A program made the position numbers and the translations under genes. The notes below the pieces were generated by a model, which was not told where the DNA came from, did not search any database, and worked only from the letters and a program-made list of their open reading frames with translations. 64,000 nucleotides of DNA from Mycolicibacterium hippocampi (GTDB taxonomy: Bacteria > Actinomycetota > Actinomycetes > Mycobacteriales > Mycobacteriaceae). Below are positions 25,623-33,668 of this stretch, piece by piece; within the stretch, counting starts at the first letter, position 1; each line of letters starts with the position of its first letter. The DNA lies in contig NZ_BLLB01000002.1 in NCBI RefSeq assembly GCF_010723735.1, positions 3,534,001 through 3,598,000 of the forward strand. Direction: 5' to 3'.

Positions 25623-28426
25623 CGATGGTGGAGCTGCCGCCGGCACGGGTGGAGGAGGGACTCGGCCGAGCCCGGACTCAGCAGAAAGCCGCCGACCTGC
25701 TAGGGCGACGCGCAGAGCGTGACGCGATCGGCCAACTCCTCGCCGAGGCGCCGGCGGGACGCAGCGGGGTGGTCGTGGTGCGCGGGGAAGCGGGCATCGG
25801 AAAGTCTGCGCTGCTGCAACACGCCCGCGACACCGCGGCCTCATTGGGAATCCGGGTGGGATCCTCGGTCGGCGTGGAGTCGGAGACGCAGTTCGCATTT
25901 GCCGGCTTGCACCAGCTGTGTGCGCCGCTACTCGACCGCACAGAGACGCTGCCAGACCCGCAGCAGGCCGCACTCAGCGTGGCGTTGGGCCGTCAGGGCG
26001 GCGCCGCACCGGACCGCTTCCTGGTCGGGCTGGCCGTCCTCAACCTCCTCGCCGAGAAGGGGCCGCTGCTGTTGCTCGTCGACGACGCCCAGTGGCTGGA
26101 TCAGGCGTCGGCGCAGGTTCTTGCGTTTGTGGCGCGGCGGGTGGTGGCCGAACGGCTGGTGCTGATGTTCGCGGTGCGCGACCCCTGCGAAACCGGTGGA
26201 AACCCCCTGGTCGGCTTGCCCGAAGTGCGACTGGCCGGACTGGGCGAGGCCGATGCTCGGGCGTTGTTGACCACGGCTGTTCGCGCACCGCTCGATCGTG
26301 GGGTCCGCGACCGGATCGTCGCCGAGGCACGCGGTAACCCGTTGGCGCTGCTGGAGCTGCCCAGCAGCGCGCAGTTGGCCGGTGGGTTCGAACTCCCCGA
26401 CGTCATGAGCGTCCCGCGCCGCATCGAGGACAACTTTCAGCGGCGCTCGGCAAGCCTGCCGACTGAGACGCAGCAGCTGATGTTGGTGGCTGCCTCGGAG
26501 CCGACCGGCGATGTGGCGCTGCTGTGGCGCGCGGCCAACCATCTGGGGATCTCGCCTGAGGCCGCCGTGCCCGCGGAAACCGCAGGACTGCTTGAGATTG
26601 ACACCCGAGTTCGGTTTCGCCATCCACTGGTGCGCTCAGCGGTCTACCGTGCCGCCACGTCCCCGGAGCACCGTCGGGCCCACCACGCCCTGGCCGCTGC
26701 CACCGATCCGCAAGCCGACCCGGATCGCCGCGCTTGGCACCGCGCGCAGTCGGTGCTGGGCACTGACGAAGAGGCCGCCGCGGAACTGGAGCGTTCGGCT
26801 GATCGCGCGCTGGCCCGCGGCGGGTTCGCCGCCGCGGCTGCGTTCCTTCGACACGCGACCGATCTGACGCCCGGCCCTGCTCATCGGGCGAGACGGGCAC
26901 TGGATGCCGCCAACGCCAAGCACTGTGCCGGTGCGCCCGAGGCTGCCCTGGAACTGCTGGAGAGTGTGGACGCCGCGCAACTGGATGCGCTGCAACGCGC
27001 CCGCCTGGAACTGCTCCGAGCCCAAATCACATTCCACCTGACCCAAGGCAGCGAGGTGCCGGGGATGCTGTTGCGCGCCGCTCAGATGTTGGCTCCGCTG
27101 GATCCCTCGCTCGCTCGTGAGACCTACCTGCAGGCCTTCGACGCTGCCACCTTCACCGGGAGCCCGGGTATCGACCCGGGCCTGCCGGAGATTGCCGAAG
27201 CTGTCATGGCCGCACCGGCGCCGCCGGGGCCGCCAGGACCGGCGGATCTGCTGCTCGGCGGGTTGGTGGCCGTTCATACCCATGGATTCGAAGCCGGTGC
27301 GCCCGTCCTCAGGCAGGCTCTGGAAGCGTTCCGCGAGCACGTGTTCCCGGTCGAGACCGCCCAAGCCGGCGACGCCGGGAACTGGCTGTGGCTGGCGACG
27401 CGGACCGCTATCGGGCTGTTCGAGGACGAGCTGGTCATCGTGTTGTCCGACCGCTACGTGCGACTCGCGCGCGAAGCCGGCGCCCTCGCCACGCTGCCGG
27501 CTGCGCTGGTCGTCTCGGCGTGTGCGCGGGTCTACACCGGTGAGCTTGCTCTCGCCGCCGAGTTGGCGGACGAGGCCGCGGCGCTATCACATGCGTCGGG
27601 TGCGCTGCCTACGAGCATCGCGCACACGTACGTGGGTGCGTGGCGTGGGGTTGATGTGGAGGCCACCGACCGGGACGACACCGGTGACGTCGAGGCGAAA
27701 GAACGCCCGCGGGGTATCGAAGCCACGGTGTCCATGTGTGCGATGGCGGTGCTCCACAATGGCCGCGGTAACTATCCGGCAGCGCAGAAAGCCGCTTCTC
27801 AAGCATGTGACACGGACGAACCGTCGATCAGGTGGCAGGCGCTCCACGAGCTCGTCGAGTCGGCGGCCCGCGCCGGCGATCCGGAAACGGCTTCTCGCGC
27901 AACGGAAGAGCTCAGCATGAGAGCCCAGGTCAGCGGTACCGAATGGGCGCTCGGTGTCGCTGCGCGCTCACGTGCGCTGACCTGCACCGGATCCGACGCA
28001 GAAGAGCACTATCGCGAAGCGATCGAGCGGCTGGGAAATTGCCGCATGGGCGCGTTCCTGGCCCGCACCCACCTCGTCTTCGGCGAGTGGCTACGCCGGG
28101 AAGGCCGCCGCAGCGACGCACGCGAACAACTCCGCACCGCGCACGCGTTCCTGTCGGAGATGGGCGCAGAGCCGTTCGCCGCCCGGGCCGCCCGCGAACT
28201 GCGTGCCACCGGCGAGCATCCACGCAAGCGAACCGCTCAACCCACCGACGGGCTCACCGCGCAAGAACTGACCATCGCACGACTCGTTGCGACCGGGGCG
28301 ACCTCCCGCGAGGTCGGTGCGCAACTCTTCCTGAGTCCACGCACCATCGAAGCCCACCTGCGAAACATCTTCCGCAAACTCGGCATCACCTCCCGCAGAC
28401 AACTCAAAGAGCTGCCCCTGCCCTGA
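25619..28426 (+). CDS. Large ATP-binding LuxR-type (LAL) transcriptional regulator
   Basis: A 935-residue LAL/MalT-type regulator. An AAA/STAND ATPase domain has Walker A GEAGIGKSALL (~residue 56) and Walker B LLLLVDDAQWLD (~150). A long tetratricopeptide-like helical middle region follows. The C-terminal ~60 residues form a LuxR helix-turn-helix (LTAQELTIARLVATGATSRE, then SPRTIEAHLRNIFRKLGI). Such proteins switch on transcription when a ligand and ATP are bound; the ligand is unknown. I prefer TTG 25619 because GGAGG is 7 bases upstream; ATG 25625 is possible. It is divergent from the TetR gene and followed by a ~320-bp gap before repeat copy 2. Confidence 0.88.
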   Translation: MTMVELPPARVEEGLGRARTQQKAADLLGRRAERDAIGQLLAEAPAGRSGVVVVRGEAGIGKSALLQHARDTAASLGIRVGSSVGVESETQFAFAGLHQLCAPLLDRTETLPDPQQAALSVALGRQGGAAPDRFLVGLAVLNLLAEKGPLLLLVDDAQWLDQASAQVLAFVARRVVAERLVLMFAVRDPCETGGNPLVGLPEVRLAGLGEADARALLTTAVRAPLDRGVRDRIVAEARGNPLALLELPSSAQLAGGFELPDVMSVPRRIEDNFQRRSASLPTETQQLMLVAASEPTGDVALLWRAANHLGISPEAAVPAETAGLLEIDTRVRFRHPLVRSAVYRAATSPEHRRAHHALAAATDPQADPDRRAWHRAQSVLGTDEEAAAELERSADRALARGGFAAAAAFLRHATDLTPGPAHRARRALDAANAKHCAGAPEAALELLESVDAAQLDALQRARLELLRAQITFHLTQGSEVPGMLLRAAQMLAPLDPSLARETYLQAFDAATFTGSPGIDPGLPEIAEAVMAAPAPPGPPGPADLLLGGLVAVHTHGFEAGAPVLRQALEAFREHVFPVETAQAGDAGNWLWLATRTAIGLFEDELVIVLSDRYVRLAREAGALATLPAALVVSACARVYTGELALAAELADEAAALSHASGALPTSIAHTYVGAWRGVDVEATDRDDTGDVEAKERPRGIEATVSMCAMAVLHNGRGNYPAAQKAASQACDTDEPSIRWQALHELVESAARAGDPETASRATEELSMRAQVSGTEWALGVAARSRALTCTGSDAEEHYREAIERLGNCRMGAFLARTHLVFGEWLRREGRRSDAREQLRTAHAFLSEMGAEPFAARAARELRATGEHPRKRTAQPTDGLTAQELTIARLVATGATSREVGAQLFLSPRTIEAHLRNIFRKLGITSRRQLKELPLP

Positions 28427-28582
28427 CCGGAGAGATCGGGATATGCTCTCACCGAGCACCCCGAGAAACGCTGTCCAACAGAGACTCTCGGTGCAATACC
28501 GGCATCGTGCAGGTCCATCTCAGTTCATACCAGGAAAAACACAACATTCATTCGGTGCTTGTTGTGGACTCGAGGAGGTTCG

Positions 28583-28678
28583 ATGACTCTGACGCTGAGC
28601 GAAGCTCGACGGATGTGGCAGTTGGATCGACGCCGAACGTCGCGTTGTACCGGCTGCGTGTCGTCAGTGGATAGCTGA
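28583..28678 (+). CDS. Possible 31-residue ORF downstream of the LuxR-type gene
   Basis: GAGGAGG is 5 bases before an ATG that opens 31 codons (MTLTLSEARRMWQLDRRRTS onward, with one CxxC-like pair), in the 28427-28742 gap. An overlapping 55-codon frame starting at GTG 28506 is also open. No family is recognised. The strong ribosome site is the only support. Apart from this and the terminator I see nothing else in the gap. Confidence 0.3.
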   Translation: MTLTLSEARRMWQLDRRRTSRCTGCVSSVDS

Positions 28679-28695
28679 CTGCGCCGTCTCGAATG

Positions 28696-28734
28696 ACAAA
28701 AGGGGCGCCCCGGGGGGAGGGGCGCCCCTTTTGT
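28696..28734 (-). terminator. Terminator of small gene copy B
   Basis: A perfect 16-bp stem, ACAAAAGGGGCGCCCC against its complement, with a 7-base G-rich loop. In the minus direction the stem ends in a TTTTGT tract just after the stop codon of copy B. A similar but shorter hairpin follows copy C. Confidence 0.85.
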
Positions 28735-28745
28735 GGTTTCGGGGG

Positions 28746-29069
28746 TTACTTGATGTCGATGAAGACGACGTTGCCGGTGGTTTGGAGGACCTTGTCGTCG
28801 CCTTGGGCGTCCCAGACGTATTCGCGGATGGGTTGGCCTTGGCGGATGGAGATGATCTCGGCGTTGTCGAGGGCGGTGGAGCCTTGGCGGTTGACGATGA
28901 CGCGGTTGCCGTCGGCTTCGAGTGCGGCGATGGTGTCGGTGGCGCTGGTTCCCGACGGGCGGCTTTGGGGCCAGGGTCCGGCGGCGGCGGGTCCGGCCAG
29001 TCCGATGATGGTGGCGGTGAATCCGGCGGCGATGGCGGTGATGGTGGTGGCGGCGGTGAGGTTTTTCAT
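28746..29069 (-). CDS. Small secreted protein, copy B
   Basis: The 107-residue product has the same signal peptide and mature core as copy A. G-run losses (one and two bases, about 20 bases apart) shift the frame briefly, so PPKAAPSG in copy A becomes PQSRPSG here before the frame is restored. The only other coding change seen is Val to Ile in EIVSIRQ. The frame therefore remains intact and the gene looks functional. It keeps the GGAAT-N18-GTT promoter and has a strong hairpin terminator directly after its stop. Function is unknown. Confidence 0.75.
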   Translation of the reverse strand: MKNLTAATTITAIAAGFTATIIGLAGPAAAGPWPQSRPSGTSATDTIAALEADGNRVIVNRQGSTALDNAEIISIRQGQPIREYVWDAQGDDKVLQTTGNVVFIDIK

Positions 29070-29167
29070 GGTCTCTGCTTGTCCCTGTGTGTTGGGTCGC
29101 AGCCGTGGAGCGAATCTCGCGGTTTCGACGTTCTGTGTTGCCTTCTTTTTGTGGTTCTGATGGCTTA

Positions 29168-29193
29168 AACCGGCAGGTCAGGGGTTTAATTCC
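29168..29193 (-). promoter_or_regulatory. SigH/SigR-type promoter of small gene copy B
   Basis: On the minus strand GGAAT (29189-29193), 18 bases and GTT (29168-29170), identical to the copy A promoter, including the upstream CTGCCA pair. The site lies about 100 bases before the copy B ATG. Confidence 0.75.
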
Positions 29194-29330
29194 GGTGGCA
29201 GGAATTGAACGGCCGCTGGCAGGAACCGGCGCCTGATTGCCCGCCGGGACTGCGTTTCGCGCGGGGAATCTCGGGAGGGGCCGTGCTGGAATACCGTTCC
29301 GGCGCCGGTGGGTGGGTAGTTGGCGTGCTG

Positions 29331-30338
29331 TTAGGTGATGCGTGGGGGCAGTACCACGGTGTCGCCGGTGACGTCGATGGTGACCTTGCCGCGCAGTGCA
29401 TAGGAGCGTCTGTTCTCCAGGAGTTCGTGCGCTTCGCCGGTTCGGGCGAGCGGAAGGGTTGCGCCGATGACCGGTTTGACCAGGCCGCGTTCGACGAGGG
29501 TGGTGAGTGCGTCGAGCTTTCCGCGGTTTTGTCGGGTGAAGACGAAGTGGTAGGCGGCGTTTTTTCCCCATGCTTCGATGAGGTTTTGCGGTTGGGTGAT
29601 GTCGACGATGCTGACTACGCGTCCGGCATCGGCCAGTGTCAGCGGGCTTCGGGTGAGCGTGTCGCCGCCGATGGTGTCGAAGACGACATCGACGCCGTTG
29701 CCTTGGGTCAGCTCGGCTACCGCGTCGATGTAGTCGGTCGTGGTGTAGTCGATTGCGGCATCGGCTCCCAGGGAGCGCATGAATTCATGGTCGGCGGGTT
29801 TGGCGGTGGTGATCACGCGTGCGCCGATTGCGTTGGCGATCTGGATGGCGATGGTGCCGACGCCGCCTGTGCCGCCATGGATGAGGATCGTCTCGCCGAC
29901 GGTGAGTTGAGCTCGGCTCACCAGGGCTTCCCAGACTGTTCCGCCGACCAGGGTCAGGCTCGCTGCTTCGAGGTGACTGAGGTTCTGCGGTTTGCGGCCG
30001 ACGAGTTCGACGTCGGCGATGTGTTGCTCGGCGTAGGAGCCGGGGCCGCCGAAGATCCGGGGGGTGTAGTACACCTCATCGCCGGGGCGGAACTCGGTGA
30101 CGTGGGATCCGATTTCCTCGATCACCCCGGAGATGTCATGGCCGATGATCGCCGGCAAGGCCACCAGATCGGCGTAGTCTCCGCGGCGGATCTGATAGTC
30201 CAGCGGGTTGACCGCGCTGGCATGCACGCGCACCCGCACCTGACGGGGTCCGACCTGCCCAACGGCGACATCGCGTAACTCGAAGGCATCGACCCCTCCG
30301 AAACGGGCCAGTACAACAGCTTTCATCAAATCAGTCAT
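29331..30338 (-). CDS. NADP-dependent oxidoreductase (quinone reductase type), copy 2
   Basis: 335 residues and, as far as I can compare, identical in sequence to copy 1 (21111-22118), with the same HGGTGGVGTIAIQIA nucleotide-binding loop and no zinc ligands. Its genetic setting differs. Copy 1 follows the pirin gene, while copy 2 follows small gene copy C and its terminator, with a 162-bp gap that must contain its own promoter if it is expressed. The same ambiguity between ATG 30338 and ATG 30326 applies. Its role would be reduction of quinones or reactive carbonyl/enone compounds. Confidence 0.88.
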   Translation of the reverse strand: MTDLMKAVVLARFGGVDAFELRDVAVGQVGPRQVRVRVHASAVNPLDYQIRRGDYADLVALPAIIGHDISGVIEEIGSHVTEFRPGDEVYYTPRIFGGPGSYAEQHIADVELVGRKPQNLSHLEAASLTLVGGTVWEALVSRAQLTVGETILIHGGTGGVGTIAIQIANAIGARVITTAKPADHEFMRSLGADAAIDYTTTDYIDAVAELTQGNGVDVVFDTIGGDTLTRSPLTLADAGRVVSIVDITQPQNLIEAWGKNAAYHFVFTRQNRGKLDALTTLVERGLVKPVIGATLPLARTGEAHELLENRRSYALRGKVTIDVTGDTVVLPPRIT

Positions 30339-30457
30339 CTCGTTCACAGCTTTCTCTTCAAGTTCCAGGATGCGCAACGGCGCCAAGCGTGTGGCGGTGG
30401 GTCTCGTGACGCCGGTGCTGGCGTCGGCGGACAGCTGACTGCGGCGTCTCGAATGAC

Positions 30458-30485
30458 ACAGGGGCGCCCCGGGGGGCGCCCCTGT
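30458..30485 (-). terminator. Terminator of small gene copy C
   Basis: ACAGGGGCGCCCC and its complement form a 13-bp stem with a 2-base loop just after the copy C stop. It resembles the copy B terminator (same GGGGCGCCCC core) but has fewer Ts. Confidence 0.75.
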
Positions 30486-30500
30486 TGTGTCTGGGGTGGG

Positions 30501-30827
30501 CTACTTGACGTCGACGAAGACCACGTTGCCGGTGGTTTCGAGGACCTTGTCGTCGCCCTGGGCGTCCCAGACGTATTCGCGGATGGGCTGGCCTTGGCGG
30601 ATGGAGACGATCTCGGCGTCATCTAGGGCGGTGGAGCCCTGGCGGTTGACGATGACGCGGTTACCGTCGGCCTCGAGTGCGGCGATGGTGTCGGTGGCGC
30701 TGGCTCCGGAGGGGGCGGCTTTGGGGGGCCACGGTCCGGCGGCGGCGGGTCCGGCCAGCCCGATGACGGCGGCGCTGAATCCGGCAGCGATGGCGGTGAT
30801 GGTGGTGGCGGCGGCGAGGTTCTTCAT
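30501..30827 (-). CDS. Small secreted protein, copy C (diverged paralogue)
   Basis: A 108-residue homologue of copies A and B: MKNLAAATTITAIAAGFSAA signal peptide, then nearly the same mature domain (LEADGNRVIVNRQGSTALDD, ending VVFVDVK). Changes are mostly conservative and silent changes are frequent, so this duplication is older and the protein is under selection. It has its own GGAAT-N18-GTT promoter and terminator. Function is unknown; the three genes probably share one role in the envelope or outside the cell. Confidence 0.75.
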   Translation of the reverse strand: MKNLAAATTITAIAAGFSAAVIGLAGPAAAGPWPPKAAPSGASATDTIAALEADGNRVIVNRQGSTALDDAEIVSIRQGQPIREYVWDAQGDDKVLETTGNVVFVDVK

Positions 30828-30877
30828 TGTTCTCTTCTCTCCCTCTGTGTTGCTGATTTGTTGGTTCTGATGGCGTA

Positions 30878-30903
30878 AACCAGCAGCTCAGAGGTTTAAT
30901 TCC
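30878..30903 (-). promoter_or_regulatory. SigH/SigR-type promoter of small gene copy C
   Basis: On the minus strand GGAAT (30899-30903), 18 bases and GTT (30878-30880). The spacer differs from copies A and B at several bases but the two boxes, GGAATTAAACC and GGTTTA, are kept. The upstream CTGCCA pair is also kept. Conservation of exactly these elements supports function. Confidence 0.75.
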
Positions 30904-30973
30904 GGTGGCAGAATATGAACGACCGCTGGCAGAAATCGACGCCCTGACACCCCGGCGGGGTGTCAGCAGGGAG

Positions 30974-32554
30974 TCAGCGGAACTCGTCGGCGGAGGCTTC
31001 GATCCAATCGGACCGCCAGGACTCCGGCGGATCCTCGAGCAGCTCGCCGGGCATCAGCCAGTCGTAGATCTCGGCGTAGGTGCGAGAACGCTGACCCTCG
31101 ACGCGACGGTTGAGCATCGCGGGAGACAGCTCGTGGAATCCGGCCAACCCCATGGACGCCACGATCTGAGCGGCACTGGCCACGGTGGCGCGTTGGAAGT
31201 TGAACACTCGCATGGTTTTATCGGGGACATCGAGTGCTCTGGTGCGCGCCGGGTCTTGGGTGGCCACCCCGGTCGGGCAGTGGTTGGTGTTGCATTTGAG
31301 CGCCTGGATGCAGCCGACCGCGAACATCATCGCCCGCGCCGACAACGTGAAGTCAGCGCCCTGGCAGACACGACTGACGATGTCGACGCCGCTGGCCACC
31401 TTGCCCGACGCCCCAACCTTGATCTGGCCCCGCAGCCCGGTGCCCACCAGGCTGTTGTGCACCAGCATCAGCCCCTCGGTCAAGGGCATGCCGACGTGGT
31501 CCTCGAATTCCTGTGGCGCCGAGCCGGTTCCGCCTTCAGACCCGTCGACGATCACGAAGTCCGGCGCGATCCCCGTGGCGAGAATGCCCTTGCAGACCGA
31601 CAGGAACTCCGAGCGTGCGCCGACACAGAGTTTGAATCCCACCGGCTTGCCGCCCGAGAGTCTGCGCAGCGTCGCGAGGAACTCCGCGAACTCGACCGGG
31701 GTGCGGAACGCGCTGTGCGCAGGTGGCGAGATCACCGTTCGTCCCACCGGGACGCCGCGGGTGGCGGCGATCTCCGCGCTGACCTTCGCGCCCGGCAGTA
31801 CTCCACCCAGACCCGGTTTGGCTCCCTGCGACAGCTTCACCGATACCGCTTTGACCGAGGGAAGCCGCGCCTTCTCGGCAAAAGCCGCCGGGTCGAAGTG
31901 GCCGTCGTCGTCTCGGCATCCGAAGTACCCGGAGCCGATCTCCCAGATCAAGTCGCCGCCGCGCAGGTGATACGGGCTGATCCCACCCTCACCGGTGTCG
32001 TGGGCGAACCCGCCGCGTGCGGCTCCCGCGTTGAGTGCCTCGATGGCGTTGGCGGACAACGCCCCGAAGCTCATGGCCGATACGTTCAGCAGCGCGATGT
32101 CATAGGGCAGGGTGCAGTGCGCCCCGCCCAGCCGGACGCGTGGATCCAGGTCATCGGCGAACCGCGCCCGCAGTGAGTGGCGCAGGAACTCATAGCCGAT
32201 GGCGTTCACGTCGCGCTCGGTGCCGAAAGGCTCATCACCCTTGGTGCCCGCGGCCCGTTCGTAAACCATGTCGCGGGTCTCCCGGTCGAACGGCGAGGCC
32301 TCGGTGTTCGACTCGATGAAGTACTGGCGGATCTGTGGCCGGACCGCCTCCATCAGCGGGCGGGCGCGTCCGAGGATCGGATAGAGGCGGAATACGGTGT
32401 GCCTCGTCTGCAGCAGATCCCACGTACCCAGCGCGGCCACCGCCAGCAGAATCACCGCGGGCACGGCCCACCATCCGTCACGGGTGGCTGTCAACGAGAT
32501 GGCCGTGATCGCGAGCATCCACACGCCGCCGACGATGAGGGGCCGGATCAGCAC
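30974..32554 (-). CDS. FMN-binding glutamate synthase-like protein (GltB central/FMN domain), membrane-anchored
   Basis: About 526 residues. One or two N-terminal hydrophobic helices (~1-50) anchor a glutamate-synthase-type FMN barrel. Motifs: MSFGALSANAIEALNAGA, TGEGGISPYH, KLSQGAKPGLGG, IVDGSEGGTGSAPQEF, GASGKVASGVDI, and the cysteine motif CNTNHCPTGVATQDP. The glutaminase domain of GltB is missing, so it is not a complete glutamate synthase. Related stand-alone proteins are of uncertain function, possibly a membrane-linked oxidoreductase. I favour GTG 32554 as start; an in-frame start at 32608 is also possible. It is divergent from pheS. Confidence 0.8.
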   Translation of the reverse strand: MLIRPLIVGGVWMLAITAISLTATRDGWWAVPAVILLAVAALGTWDLLQTRHTVFRLYPILGRARPLMEAVRPQIRQYFIESNTEASPFDRETRDMVYERAAGTKGDEPFGTERDVNAIGYEFLRHSLRARFADDLDPRVRLGGAHCTLPYDIALLNVSAMSFGALSANAIEALNAGAARGGFAHDTGEGGISPYHLRGGDLIWEIGSGYFGCRDDDGHFDPAAFAEKARLPSVKAVSVKLSQGAKPGLGGVLPGAKVSAEIAATRGVPVGRTVISPPAHSAFRTPVEFAEFLATLRRLSGGKPVGFKLCVGARSEFLSVCKGILATGIAPDFVIVDGSEGGTGSAPQEFEDHVGMPLTEGLMLVHNSLVGTGLRGQIKVGASGKVASGVDIVSRVCQGADFTLSARAMMFAVGCIQALKCNTNHCPTGVATQDPARTRALDVPDKTMRVFNFQRATVASAAQIVASMGLAGFHELSPAMLNRRVEGQRSRTYAEIYDWLMPGELLEDPPESWRSDWIEASADEFR

Positions 32555-32612
32555 GGCGTGAGGGTATCGCGCCGGCCGACAAACGCACGCGAAGTACGCC
32601 GAAGCCATCGCC

Positions 32613-32618
32613 TATGAT
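32613..32618 (+). promoter_or_regulatory. Leaderless pheS -10 element
   Basis: TATGAT fits TANNNT and ends 6 bases before the GTG start of pheS at 32625, with no ribosome site between. This suggests a leaderless pheST transcript and leaves no room for a T-box or attenuator peptide. Confidence 0.45.
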
Positions 32619-32624
32619 CGCCGG

Positions 32625-33668
32625 GTGGCTGAGCAGCCAGTAGACCTATCAGACGATGCGCTGGCCGACGCGGTCAGCGCGGCCAGGCATGCCTTCGACC
32701 AGGCGGCCGACCTGGATGCGCTTGCGCGCGCCAAAACCGAGCACCTCGGCGACCGGTCGCCGATCGCCCTGGCGCGCCAGGCCCTGGGGTCCCTGCCCAA
32801 AGCCGACCGCGCCGACGCCGGCAAACGGGTCAACGTGGTCAGGGCCGATGTCCAGCGCGGTTACGACGAGCGTCTGGCGGTACTGCGCGCCGAGCGCGAC
32901 GCCTCCGTTCTGGTCGCCGAGAGAATCGACGTCACGTTGCCGTCGACCCGGCAGCCGATCGGCGCGCGGCACCCCATCACGATCCTCGCCGAGCGGATTG
33001 CCGACACCTTCGTCGCGATGGGCTGGGAGTTGGCCGAAGGCCCCGAGGTCGAGACCGAGCAGTTCAACTTCGATGCGCTGAACTTCCCGCCGGACCATCC
33101 GGCCCGCAGCGAGCAGGACACGTTCCACGTGGCGCCGGACGGCTCGCGACAGGTGTTGCGTACCCACACCTCACCTGTGCAGATCCGGGCACTGCTGGAG
33201 CGGGAGCTGCCCGTCTACATCATCTCGATCGGGCGCACCTTCCGCACCGATGAACTCGATGCCACCCACACCCCGGTCTTCCACCAGATCGAGGGCCTGG
33301 CCGTGGACAAGAACCTCACGATGGCCAACCTGCGCGGCACGCTCGACGCCTTTGCACGCTCGGAGTTCGGACCCCAGGGCCGCACCCGGTTCCGGCCCCA
33401 CTTCTTCCCGTTCACCGAGCCGTCGGCCGAGGTCGACATCTGGTTCCCGAACAAGAGGGGCGGACCCGGCTGGGTGGAATGGGGCGGCTGCGGCATGGTG
33501 AACCCGAATGTGTTGCGCGCCTGCGGCATCGACCCTGAGGTGTACTCGGGATTCGCCTTCGGTATGGGTCTGGAGCGGACCTTGCAGTTCCGCAACGGCA
33601 TCCCCGACATGCGGGACATGGTCGAAGGTGACGTGCGCTTCTCGCTGCCGTTCGGGGTGGGAGCCTGA
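32625..33668 (+). CDS. pheS: Phenylalanyl-tRNA synthetase alpha subunit
   Basis: The 347-residue alpha chain of the (alpha-beta)2 enzyme charging tRNA-Phe. An N-terminal coiled coil (~1-90) is followed by the class II catalytic core. Motif 2 region: HTSPVQIRAL and SIGRTFRTDELDATHTPVFHQIEG. Motif 3: GFAFGMGLERTLQ. The phenylalanine pocket segment FPFTEPSAEVDIWF is present. The stop overlaps the pheT start (TGATG), so the subunits are translated together. Start GTG is set by the leaderless promoter and the family N-terminus. Confidence 0.97.
   Translation: MAEQPVDLSDDALADAVSAARHAFDQAADLDALARAKTEHLGDRSPIALARQALGSLPKADRADAGKRVNVVRADVQRGYDERLAVLRAERDASVLVAERIDVTLPSTRQPIGARHPITILAERIADTFVAMGWELAEGPEVETEQFNFDALNFPPDHPARSEQDTFHVAPDGSRQVLRTHTSPVQIRALLERELPVYIISIGRTFRTDELDATHTPVFHQIEGLAVDKNLTMANLRGTLDAFARSEFGPQGRTRFRPHFFPFTEPSAEVDIWFPNKRGGPGWVEWGGCGMVNPNVLRACGIDPEVYSGFAFGMGLERTLQFRNGIPDMRDMVEGDVRFSLPFGVGA

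Larger units (their letters stand above)
28743..30384. repeat. 1.64-kb direct repeat, copy 2
   Basis: Same orientation as 20521-22164 and nearly identical, offset by about 8.22 kb. The flank beyond the small-gene end (28660-28742) resembles the flank of copy C (30400-30490), including an AGCTGACTGCG stretch and the terminator. Copy 1 has unrelated flanks there. This suggests copy 2 is the older position and copy 1 arose from it, or that sequence conversion occurred. Confidence 0.95.

Noticed and set aside
26380..26400. GGTTCGAACTC as a tRNA T-loop
   Set aside because: It is inside the LuxR-type coding sequence and no acceptor or anticodon stem can be formed around it.
20521..30384. Composite transposon or integrated element formed by the two 1.64-kb repeats
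   Set aside because: I see no transposase, integrase, terminal inverted repeats, target duplication or tRNA attachment site; the repeats are ordinary genes with their promoters.
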